A DNA stretch of 64,000 nt from Pocillopora verrucosa (lineage: Eukaryota; Cnidaria; Anthozoa; Scleractinia; Pocilloporidae), in the NCBI RefSeq assembly GCF_036669915.1, contig NC_089316.1:6651271-6715270 (forward strand), in the 5' to 3' direction. The position numbers were made by a program, and so were the translations under genes. A model generated the notes under the pieces. It searched no databases. It saw only the letters and a program-made list of their open reading frames with translations, and was not told where the DNA came from. Each line of letters begins with the position of its first letter. Positions within the stretch are counted from its first letter, which is position 1. This document shows, piece after piece, positions 21,001 to 32,800 of the stretch.

Positions 21001-23891
21001 AACTAGAGGGCAGAGAGGGAGGCTCCTGGTCCGGGATACGTCGAATCCAAAAAGACGAATTAACTTTTCTGAGATATTCGCATAAAGGATGACAGACATA
21101 ATATCGAACTGGTCCTCTTATTTAAACACAATGTGACTTCAATGTTAATGCATACACTGCATCATAAAACTGTCACACAATTTAGTACTTGACTTACTTT
21201 GGCAATTTTCGCTCGAAGCTTACATGTCGATTCTGGGTTTTTGTTCTGGGGGAAGAAAGGCAATTTTAAAGTCAACGCATTCCAAGTAAAAATGTCTTTT
21301 TTTTAAGGAAACATTTGTACGTTACAGGTATAGTATACTACTCTAAGTCCTTCTTTCCGTGTGGGTCCTCCACTCGAATAAAAGTTGTATAGCAAGTTAA
21401 CTTTTCTTCAGTAATGGTTTGAGGCCAAGAGTGATATTTGATTGTGTAGTTTTTCCGCGGAGAAGGGCTGTCGAAGGTAATGGGCACTGTCATTTCGAAA
21501 ACCTTTCTATAACTCTTAGTCTATCTAATTGTCCTCTTGTTTTGATTCTCTCGGGTGATTTAAAACATGATTTCTATCCTCCTGTTAGTGTACATCGTAG
21601 CTAACACAATGTTGATTTTTCATCTTCACGAGTTCTAGGCCTGGCAAACCCGACAACCACACGATTTCATATCAGCTCCAGTAAATAAATTATGTTTTTG
21701 TCTAAATCTGAGCTTTTGACTGGAAACTATCCGTTATCAGATTATGTTACCTCTTCACTCATTTGGCGGGTTTCTTTAGCAGTGGCGTCTTTAGACAAGA
21801 CGCTTGATTTTGTAGAGTGAACACTCTTGCTACCTTCTTGATTTATAGCACTGACGCTGATGCCTGCATAATTTAACAAATGCAACCGGGTTAATGAAAT
21901 AAAAAAAAAGACGTGTGTTTTTTGAAATAACCGAAGTACGGTCGGTGAATTTCTATATTTGTATTGTTTTGTTCGCAATTAAAGGTGCGACATGAAAATT
22001 ATGTTAGAAACCCTTAAATTACAGAATAATTAGGACTCTTAATTACGTGCATTTTAACAGTACTGGCGTATCCAATGAGCAAGACTGCACACTTTTGCAA
22101 CGTAATAATAACAGCTTATCTATCTGTATCTAACCACGTGGTCCTCAACTCGCTCGCGAGTGTCAATGGGAAATTTACGCACATCTGTGGGTGAAATTGT
22201 TGGCGACCAGAAGAGTCTTACAACATTGTTTTTCACTGAAATTTTACTAGTTGTTTTTAAACTTACCGTCGAGCTTGTGCTCAACTTTTCGAAGTAAGGA
22301 TTCCATTCTATCAAATCTATCCATCATACTGGTGTGAAAAGAAAACAGCTTTTCTATCACTCTTTCGTTCTCCTCCCTAGTTGGCATGTCGTCCAATTTG
22401 TCATTAATTGCTGCAAGTTTGACGTTTTGGAATTTTTCTAGTAGATCTTTGACGTCATTGTCAACAATCCGCTTGAAACCTAAAAATGATGATTGTACAA
22501 TAAATGGTGGTAATAATGATAATAGCAATAATAATGATGATATTAATAATAATGATAATAATAATAACGATAATAATAACAATAACAATGTCAATTCTGA
22601 TGTCGATGATGATAATGATGATGACTGTATTGATATTACGCAGAGATTAAGCTAAGTAACTGGTGAGAGGAAATGATTTGTCACTGTAGATACGGCATTT
22701 GAGTAATAAATAAAACAGTTCCTACTTTATATTACTGAAGCGGGCTCCTCTGAGTTTGCTGTTCCGCTTACTTAATTGCAACGACCAGGTTGGCACAGGG
22801 GAAACCCCTGAAGCGGAAATTCGCGTGAGTTGCCGAGAGAATGAAAACATCATGGCAGTCGAAGGTGGTCTAGTTTGATTTGACGAGATTAATAGATGAT
22901 AAATGATCACAAATATATTCAAAGGGCCATGAATGGAAGCCAGGAATATGCCCTGCCACAAATTATACCGTGGGCTTAATCCCTGTAAATGAAGAGTAGT
23001 CAAGCCTGAGTTTGGTTCCTAAGCGGTTAATGTTCTCGAAACTTCGTTTAGACGTAGAAATTGAAAATGCAACCAAAAATATTTTATGTTTTCAAATCTC
23101 TGGGAAGAATGCCCTGTGATCCCTGAAAAGCCCGTCTCTGCTCTCTTTAAGCGTATTTCCATTTCTCTTGACTTAACATCCGACCTGGAGAATTGCCATG
23201 TTAACAACCTATTCATTGAATGGTTAAATTCCACTACTTGAGTACCTTCTGTTTTCCATGCAGAGAGTTGATCTAAAAGCTTCTTTTTTTTGGCGGGAAG
23301 CAGGGGCAGATATTGGAACAGAGCCTTTAACTTGTCAAAGCATTGGTCAAAGAAGATTTGGGTCCAGTCACTCTCTTTAAAATGACTTCCCCGATTCCTG
23401 ACATTCTCTCTGACATCATCTGCCAACGACTGAATATCGTGCACAGGATCAGAAGACACGAATATTTGTACTGGATACTTCCCACATCCCAGTAGTCTAA
23501 GAGCGGCATTCAAATCCATAGATTTGTCGAATGCCGAGAATACTGCAAGGTAGTATGGAAGATAAAGCTTGGCAAGATCAACTGGGCTGTTTACATTGTA
23601 GTTATAAGCCGTTTTGGTCTTTCTATGAACACCAGAGTTGTTGTTAATATTTCCGAAATTTAGGTCTTTAAGCGAAGAAGCAGGACTTGGCGTGGCTGCC
23701 AGATGGCAAACATCTGCGTAGGTCAGTGTTTGTAGACTGCAAGGTGTCGGTAAGCCTTTAAGGTAATTATCTAGGATAGCAAACAGTTTGTCCATTCCTT
23801 GTTTCACGATATCCTGTAAAACTGGAGCAACGACCTTATTTGAGGTAACAAGAGTCACAAGCCATCTTTTGTCGTTACTGATGACATCCAT
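17963..23891 (-). CDS. HEPN (DZIP3-type)-coiled-coil-ankyrin protein, 871 aa
   Basis: Seven exons: 23891-23246, 22479-22267, 21863-21751, 20500-20402, 20296-20198, 19990-19892, 19309-17963. Phases agree throughout and the total is 2616 nt with stop. Residues 1-215 form a HEPN domain like that of DZIP3, with R165-N-R-G-S-H170 fitting the R-x4-6-H signature of HEPN RNases. Residues 216-286 are a coiled coil; 287-324 are Ser/Thr/Lys-rich. Three 33-residue ankyrin repeats follow, one per 99-nt exon (TLHKAAISG, TPLHLAAWYG, TALQKAERNN), then a long exon with more repeats. Residues about 687-754 hold a non-ankyrin segment (RGKDRGKPAWHYVLVEK, SGWGKGPPED) shared with the MIB gene at 26877-33653. No signal peptide or membrane segment; probably cytosolic. 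RNase activity and an innate-defence role are inference. An upstream non-coding exon is possible. Confidence 0.85.
20543..20682. repeat. foldback element in intron 3
   Basis: Left arm 'ggtttttgtgatatccagaa' (from about 20562) continues 'taatcgaggtc'. Right arm 'gaccttgattattctggata' continues 'tcacaaaaacc'. The outer ends 'acaattgttggat' and 'atctaataattgt' also pair. It is nested in the intron before the first ankyrin exon of the HEPN gene. Confidence 0.85.
22495..22628. repeat. AAT/ATG trinucleotide microsatellite
   Basis: Imperfect run of aataatgat and gataataat units directly upstream of exon 2 of the HEPN-ankyrin gene (minus strand), beginning about 20 bp from its splice acceptor. Confidence 0.85.
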
Positions 23892-23894
23892 AGT

Positions 23895-25355
23895 AACAAA
23901 TTTTTCTGCTCAATGTACTAGGCTCTGGATATGATCTGCAAAATACACATAATTTTAAAAAACGTATATTAGTAACAGAAGAGCAGTAGCTTTTAAACTA
24001 AAGAAATGTGGGCAGAGAGTTTCCATCATTGTAAATAAATAAAAACTGAGAGATAAGTCACTACTTGATCGCAATGATTAAATTATCATTATTCCACGGT
24101 TGCAGCCCCACATTCAGTAACACAAAGAGGATGGAATCATGATTGCATCAAACTTTAAGGGCCAAGTTACTCATATCACACTCAGATTACAAATAAAAGA
24201 GGGAGCTCGGTCAAGGTGGTGTAAATGAAGTTTAATAAACGAGACCATAAAAAGAAGTTGTTCTTTCAGGTTCATACATCTTACGATCCATTGACTCCTA
24301 CAACACATCGTCACACGAAGCAAACGGCACAATCAATTCATGACAAATAGATATGGATCTGTTCTATCTTTTATTGAATGGAAACTCTTCCGTTGCCTAA
24401 GAGCGGTTATTGTTTGACTAAGAGATACAGCCTTACAATGATTTTAATTATTCTCAAAACACGTAACACTGCTTTTTAGCGTGTAATTCCCTTCTGGACG
24501 CTGCTCCAGGGAATAAAATGATTAGAGTGTGACAAAAACAAAACAAAACTAAAGTAAAAACAGCTCATGTCAGAGTTGTCACGGTATAGCGTGAGGAACT
24601 TGAGTGAAACGAAGCCCTCTGATCGCACGAGGAAATGATCGATAAATTTTTGCTTGAGGGAAAAGCCCGGTTAGCTTTTATTTCATCAAGATTTCCCACT
24701 CTTATTATCATTTACCCCCTTGGTGCTCTATTTCATTCAGTCTTTGTGACGATTACGAGTGTATGTTTGAGCCACTGAGGACTTCTTCTAGTTCCGGAAA
24801 CACTCCAAAGAATTTTATATCTTTCCGGAGTCTTAACTTTGAACTCACGTAGCTGCTCTGGAGAATTTGAAGCTACCGACTCGAGCAAATACAGTTGTGC
24901 AACACCGTACTGTGTAAGAGTAGATCGGCAACAATTCTTCATTTTAACATTAAATATTGAACAGAGGAGCTCCTGATTATATTTTCACGCTTTGAAGACG
25001 TTTAATTGCTGCCGTGTTTACTCGAGTGATATGAAATAAAATAGCGTGATTGTCTAATCCATTTCACGCTTGAAGGCACATGTCGTGAGCACATCATGAT
25101 TTCAATCATGCAAATAAGCCACATTTAACATACATTGCAGCAAACTAGGCACAAACAAATAAGAGGTTCCTGGAGCTTTTAAAATAAAAATAATTTCAAT
25201 ACCGTTGCATTCTCAGTGACTGATATTGAACTTTTACGTTCAGTTATCTCTAAAAGTACAACGCTTAACGAAATGGATTTGAACAACCTTCCTGCTTTCC
25301 AAATCAGTCAGGTACCTACCCCGATAGCTTAGTCGTTGTAAAATTAACCGACACA
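23895..25355. other. left part of the head-to-head intergenic region
   Basis: Separates the start of the HEPN-ankyrin gene from the module upstream of the MIB gene. No gene was recognised. It should contain the HEPN gene promoter, but no specific element could be defined. Confidence 0.4.
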
Positions 25356-25359
25356 CACT

Positions 25360-26420
25360 GAAATTTAAGGCGGCACTCATTTGTAACGATGAAGTTTTGC
25401 GTAGCTAAAATGCACAGCAATTTCAAATTGAATGAGTGAAAACTATTAACAAATCTTAAATCCAAAACGAAATCGTAACTGATATTTACTTTCACTAAGT
25501 AAACAAGAAACTACCACAAATTTTCATTTCTTGGTAACTGAGCCTTGCTTCTTCAGTTTGTGCTCATTGGCTTCCAATTTTCTAACTGTGCTCATTGGCA
25601 CCCAATTTTTCCAATTTTCCATTAACTAATTTAATTTCCAATTAACTAAGAGATGCGCCTTACGCGAATGGTAGTGTTCGAATTTTTTCGTCTCAGTCCA
25701 AGAGTACGTTAGATAAACCTCTGTTTAAGTTGTATTGAATTTACTGGTTAGCTTAGGAATTAAAAAGCTGTTAAGCCCACCTTAACACTCAACTTAAAGT
25801 GAGAAATATCCTGATAAACTTGAAGCTGCAAACAAGTGGCTGAGATGCTTAAACAAATATCCACGAATTACGAAGGCACCTTTACACGCCAGTTCCTTCG
25901 AGGATTTAAGAAAATATCGGAAATGGCGAGTGAAACATGAGACATTGTGCACTGGTTAGTTACGCCCCTAGCAACGGGAAAGTCCCTCTTTGACCTTGCA
26001 CAATCCTAAGCCAGGTGAAAAGTTGCCCTCAAAAATGAGCTGACTTTGAATAGCTTCGTGTTGAGACAGAAATGACCTAACAAATGCAAACCTAAAAATG
26101 CTACAATTACCAAGAAAACTAGATTGAATTAGAAAAGTAAGAGGATCTCTATCAGACAATGACGTCATATTCGAATTCATCCGATACGCGCAGGGCTAAC
26201 GACCGTTTTAACTTCCGATCTGAAAAAACAGGTTCACACTTTTAACATCACGCAAGTACGTCGAGTGACATACGAGTGACTTTCGAAATCTTAGACATAC
26301 GGATTCACCGTCAAACCGGCCGGGATGCCTCCACAAATGGCCAGCGGTTACAACTGCTCCAACTCCACCTTCGTACCGTGAATGGACTATGAGTGAAATA
26401 CTCAAGAATGTGCACAGTCA
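25360..26420 (+). promoter_or_regulatory. repeated 5' module upstream of the MIB gene
   Basis: This stretch has relatives at 1.1-2.8 kb and, in part, at 13.06-16.02 kb. Its position just 5' of the only intact MIB gene suggests it carries that gene's promoter or 5' untranslated sequence. It contains 'atggcgagtgaaacatgaga' at about 25924, which stops after five codons. It also has a palindromic CRE-like TGACGTCA at about 26160, conserved in the 2.66-kb copy. The function is inferred only from position and conservation. Confidence 0.4.
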
Positions 26421-26876
26421 CCTATGCAAAGTATAATGGTCATTAGTTGGATGCATCCCTAGAAAGGGGAAGTACATTTTATGTACAATGGATTTGAGCT
26501 TGGACCCATTTGAGGCCAAGTGCCAAAAAGTGCCTAAAAAGAGTTGATTTTCGATACCTTAATGTTTTAGATATACAAATGACTAAAAAAACACAAACAT
26601 TAAATATGCGGGAAAAAAACCGAAAAAAATTTCGTTTGAAAAAACAGGCAAACTGACAAACGACCTCAAACAGCATGAGCCCCAATATTTAATTGTAAAT
26701 ATTTTATTATGAATTGTAAATTGAGTGTTCACGGTAGCGTGACAGTAGTGTGACGGTAATAATTTATAAGCTTCCTTAGCCACGTCAGCGGTCGCGATCA
26801 CAATGTAGAGCCTTGCCTCATCTCCTGGCTTCAAACCACAATTATAGCAAATTGGTTTTCCTAGCTGCACAGACAG

Positions 26877-29800
26877 ATGCCGTGGTCTTTAAACGAAGTA
26901 TCTTACGTGGAGGGAGACCAGTTTCCGCAAAATGAGACAGCACACAATTGTAATAGTGAAGAAAAATCAGAATTCAACAATAATTCAGCAACCAACACAT
27001 TCGGCATTGGCTTGCGAGTTGTTCCTCTACACGACTGGAAATCAGATGAGGGCGATGGTGCCAGTATCCCAGACGGTGGTTTAGGCACAGTTGTCGACTT
27101 TGTCGAGAATGCTGCTGATACATCTAAGAAGATGGCATTGGTACAGTGGGACGATGGAACTCGCTGTGTTTACAATGCAACCCGTAATGGTGTCTACGAT
27201 CTTTGTATTTTTCATATGTCTTCTTTGGGTAAGTGGGTTGCTTTGCCACATCATGTTATGTGTGGCATTACACTTCTTTTCATGGTTTAAAAACGCATTA
27301 AGAAACATGACTCGGATCAAATAATGATCCAAGGAAGCTTTGATTAGTTGCAATAAGTTCCATGATATACTTTCGCTTTGAGAATGTAAAAATACAATTG
27401 CATGACAATTGCGCCGGAGGAAATCATAGTGAATTTCAGTTTGATATCACAAAAATCGTCTTTCATTTTTACGTCATGATATAGATCTTCTTTCCAGTTC
27501 ATTTTAGTAAGTGATTTGTTTGAATATCTGACTTCAAAATACACCAATTAGCGGCCGAACAATGTTTTGGTGTCGACAAACATAAATCTTTTGAGAAGAC
27601 GGAATATTAATTCTTGTAATCTTTCTCTCAACCTTCAAGGAATAAAACACGAAGGTGTCATCTGCCGTACGTGCAATCAAGACCCAATTCTCGGGATCCG
27701 TTGGAACTGCCTGGATTGCGAGGGTACTTCGGTGGACCTATGTTCAGCTTGTTACATGGCCGATGAACACAGTACAGCTCATGCCTTCTGGAGATATAAT
27801 TCCGCCGATGACAAGGGGTAGGAATAACAATCATTTTATTTATTCAGACTGGATTAACGAAAAGTATCGATTTTTGTCGTTGCAAGCATAAAAATAACTC
27901 TGAAGTTTACTTTTCGATTTTAAATTTAACTTTAACCCCGTTTGTATCTCAAGCGAAAATATTCCTCTTATACATGTCATCACCTCAAGCGCTGGTAAGA
28001 GACTGTGTTGCGTGACGAGTTAAACAAAGACTGTCTTTGGGAGACTCTTCTTAGATGTATCGAAACATTTTGCAAGTTTTAACTTTAAGTATTTTTCAGT
28101 GATTTGTAACAGGAGAATGATGACAAGTGAGGGCAGAATTGATTTTAACTAAATTCTTTAATGATGCCGACGATAACAGTTCAGAGAGGAAATTTTTATA
28201 TCAGTTAATTATTTGTCAGACAATCGGAAAGCGAATTTACCAGTCTAGTGTTTTTGTAATCAAGTTTAACCTGTGCTTGCATTCCATGTGTTTGTTTTCA
28301 TAAGAGTTCAACTTTTGATATTGTTAGCTTGCTTCGGTAAACTACTTCTAACCAAAGTACTTAGATATAGTTACGCATGATAGCCTTGGTGATCAGTTCT
28401 TTCATTCAGAGAAACCATGCTTTGTCTTATCTCTAGGTTAAATAGAATAAATGAATACAGGACAAAAGGTTAAATTATCCCTTAAAAAAATTCTTAATCT
28501 CTCTCACCGAAATTTTTAATTATTAAGAACTGACAACCATCAATTAATCCCTTAATATAATTTTCTTTTGTTTTTCTGTTGTTATGTTCTCGGTATGTTT
28601 TCAATCATTTCCTATCAGCCCAATCAAACTCTTGCCATCAGACTCGCTCGTTTTCCTCGGTGGTTCAACTCCTCATGTATTAAAGTGATTTGTTTAAGGT
28701 TTTTTTTGTTTAACCCGTAAAATACCTAGGGTTTGTGTGAACAGAAGAATTAACACAGAGGGAATCTGTGCAAGAGGTATCTTCCCAGGCGCACAAGTTG
28801 TAAGGGGTCCTGATTGGGAATATGGTGACACGGATGGAAACTCCTCTGGAACAGTGACAAATATAACATGTTGGCGTGGGAGCAATGCCATTGCAGTTCA
28901 CGTTTTATGGGAAATTGGTACAAAAGGCAACTATCGACTGGGTCCTGATGGAAAGGTGGGTTAAAATCTTTCTAAAAAAACTTGGATTACTCTTGTAAAG
29001 ATACGCACAATGCATCCCCTCACCCTCCCCCCCCCTCCTACAATGTAATGTGAACCTCTATGGCTACTACCTTTCTTGTACTTAAACATTGATGGTACTC
29101 GTTGGTAGTGGGGAAGGGGGCGAGGGTTAGGGAGAGGGGCTTTCTTAAAACAAGTGCAACCCGCTGCTGATCCGAGTACTTAGTATGAAGTAAGAACCAT
29201 TCGCTTTTGTTTTACCGCAACTTATATTCGACTGATTTTTTTTATTGTTGCTGTAAAGGTCGATTTGAAGTGTATATCTGTTTTACTGATGAAACGATAC
29301 TTATGTTCGTCTAATCTGTTGATTTGTTGCGGTAAAGGTGGATTTGAAGTGTATAACTGCTGCCTCTGGCGGTCTCTTCTACAAGTCTCACCTGCCAAGA
29401 CTTGGACCTTTTCCACAGACATCACCTGACGTAGAACAAAGCCCAGACGAACCGGTTACAGGGTTAAAATCAAGCTCTCTAGCAGGCGAACAAGAAGATT
29501 CTTTTGTTGTAAGCCATAACAGTAGCATTCGCCCGCTATGTACAGAAGCTGGTTCAACAGTCAGTGAAGGATTACAACTGCAAACAGGAGCGAAAGGTGT
29601 CGAGGTGAGTTCTTTTTACTATCTGAATTCAGAGTGAATTGATAGATGATTCAGTCACCAAAATTCCCGATTTATAATCGATTTGGGGGCGGACACAAAG
29701 ACAAAAAGTGTTAAGACACAGTCAAAAAGTTAAATAAAGTAAAGGTAAATCAGACACAACAAACAATCAACTTTATAGAAAACCAGAGCAAAATATTGCT

Positions 29801-32800
29801 AAGACATACGCAATTCAAAATCGATGGCGAAGGTGCAGTTTAATAGATATGATTGGAGGGAAAAAGCGAAATAAACTAAAACAAAAAACAAAGAAACATG
29901 GAGAATCACGGCAAATAGGGCATACTTTCGATCTATAATAGTAATAATAATAATAATAATAATGATAATAATATTAATAATAATAATAATAATCTTTAAA
30001 GAGGAAGTTCCCGTCACATTACGTGGATTTCAAGGAGGTCCTCTAAAATGCTAAGGAGGTACTAAAATGCTAATGTTATAATAATAGGCAAACGCTTGTA
30101 AATGATGGAATGTGGTTGTTGTTAATTTTGGTTGGGGTATGTCAGCAGAACACTACACCATAATCACAGGACTATAAATCACGAAAAATAATTACATAAA
30201 CTCCAGTTCAGTGAGATATTCTTCGTCCCTCATCACTGATTAAATGGTTCGATTTTGTTGCTAGGCTCGGAGATCTTCGCTACATCGAGCATCAATTAAT
30301 GGGGATTGGCACTTAGTGAAGAGGCTACTGGAGGATAGGCAGGATGTTGACCAAAGAGACAAGGTAGCTTTTGTTGTTATTTCTTTTGGTTCAAGTTGCT
30401 TATGAGTATTACTTCACAATTTATTTAAATGCATTCTTTGAGTCAGCAATTATATGTTCTCATTTCAAAAAGCTCAATGTCCCTTCTTTTACAGTTTTTG
30501 TTGACGCCCCTTCACCTTGCTTCATGGTATGGACACGAGCGTGTTGTCGAATTGTTGTTACAGCATGGTGCAGATGTAAATGCTGTGGACAGTGTAGGCG
30601 AATTTGTTTTATGTTTTCATGCACAAAAAGCACTTGAGGATTGATATTATCATGCGATGCTTTTGGTATACTATATCTTTATTTTAATGGATTTAGTAAC
30701 ATCCACAATTTCTTGGCTTGATTGATAGTAATTTAATCATAATTGATCCAAGCAGTATGCGAACGAGAACATAGCACGCATAGAATTCCCTTGCTTCTCA
30801 TCAAGTTTCAGAAAACATCTCTTCAAAAGGCTGAGCGTCATAATTACTGCTCCATAATGAAGCTGCTCCTCAAGTATGGTGCATCTCAAAGTTATCAACA
30901 GCCGGTACGATATGATAATCTTATGTAATGTTTAAAAAACGAGCAGGAGTGTTTTATCGGGTTTAAAACCACGAGGCGTAGCCGAGTGGTTTTTGACCCG
31001 ATGAAACACGTGCTGCGAGTTTTTTGAACGGCTTCAAAAACATTCTTGGAAAAGCGTGTGTCAAGAGAGTTCATAACAATTATGCTTTTGTGAACGTTAG
31101 AAATTAGCATACGAGAAAAACATTAGGGATTAAATTAGTATGCAAGAAAATCAAATCTCACACGTGTTTTGTACTTTTCTTCTACTAACCGAAGAGGACA
31201 TGGCGTCCTGTTCCAGAGCTTTTCGGAAGCCTAAAAATGCCGAGGAAGAGAGGAATTTAATCGAGAATGCTATCCCAAAGTCAACACGTGTAGTGACAAA
31301 GTTAAATATGTTCCCACCATTTGTTGTGTCAGTTTCTGTGTTGATAATTAATTAATATTCATAAGTCACGTGCAGTGTCTTTATATCTGATAAAACACCG
31401 CATACTAATAAGGATGAGGTTTATCGATTTAAAGTCACTGCACGTGATGTATTATCTACCATTTGATAGGTTAATGGGCTTATGAATTATTAATGAGTTT
31501 TTGAAGATATTGTAATCTTGTTGATCAGTAACAAACAAGACTAATATAACAGAGATAAATTATCGTGGCTTTATTCGATAATCTTACTGATCAGGCAGGG
31601 TCGAAAAAATCCCTTTTTTTCCCTTTTCCTATGCTTCTCATTCGACTTTCATATCGTAGATAAATCCTTGTTAAGGAAAATGTCTTCTTAATTTTTGCAT
31701 TATCGTTTTGTCTCAGTTTCGGAAAAGCAACAGGAGATTTAGTGCCGATTTTTCAATTAAAAAGAGACATTGGTAGCCCCGAAATGATAAATATTTTCTG
31801 CCTTTTAATTGACAGAGGTAAAAAAAAAAGGTATTACACTAGTATTTGCTGATCCTTTAACTACTTCTGCCACGATTTTTTATAGTCTTGGATTTATCTG
31901 ATGTAAGTGATAAAATCTGTTCGGAAGCGATGACGAAAATCTCCTTTAAAAGCAGGCACGTTTAATCGGTAAAAAGACAGTAAAACGGTAACGACTTAAA
32001 ATACAAACTCAACAACAAAAACCCCCAAAATGCGACTAAAACTGAAAAAAAGCCACGCGAGAAATCGTACGCGTAACTTGCTTACGAACTGGTCGAATTC
32101 AAATGTCTCAGCGCGCGCGTGCTGATCGCACGACACGCCAGTTCGGTACTTTCTTCTTAACAAAATCATATATGTTTAAAGGGCCTGGGTAAATAATGGA
32201 ACAAACGACGCGATAAGTAATAAGAAGATGAAATGAGTACAGGAAAGACTACCTGTCGTTCAATTTTTACGGTGATCCTTTGGCCAAAACCACTGACATT
32301 AATTTTTGATTTAATTTATTGCAGCTTAGTCTTGCTTCACTTTCGAAGAGGGCTTTCTTGGCGATTGATCAGAGCTCTGGGTTTAATATGCTACAGGCTG
32401 CCGTGTATGAAGGAGATTATCCCACAGTTGTAGCTGCCAGTGTGTACATTGATAACTTCCTGGAGCAAATGGCTATGGTAAGGACTCTAACTAGCGCCAG
32501 GTCATTTCCTGGAAAAACTGCTTTAGATATTGTTTCTGACTTAAACAAAGAAGGCCACGCCCAAATTAGGCAGATATATTTAGACCAGAAGGGGTGCATG
32601 CCCACAATTACAGAGCTCCACAAATGTGCTGACGATGGCGATGTTGAAAAAGCGGTCGAACTCGTTTTAAAAGACGGTATCGATGTGAACACCAAGGCTG
32701 AAGGAAATCGCACGCCTCTTCTTTGGGCCAGTTTACGATCTTCCAGTCTATATATCAAAACACTCATCGACCTCGGCGCTGACACAGCGTTTCAAAGAGA

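Noticed and set aside
22386..22655. Asn/Asp-rich plus-strand open frame
   Set aside because: It is a translated trinucleotide microsatellite plus the antisense of HEPN gene exon 2.
23019..23245. Continuation of the HEPN exon 1 reading frame past 23246
   Set aside because: The frame happens to stay open, but the truncated copy has its donor at the same place and exon 2 joins in phase only if 23246 is the exon end.
29936..29997. CRISPR-like or other ordered repeat array
   Set aside because: Simple AAT microsatellite without spacers. None of the tandem repeats in the window has the repeat-spacer form.
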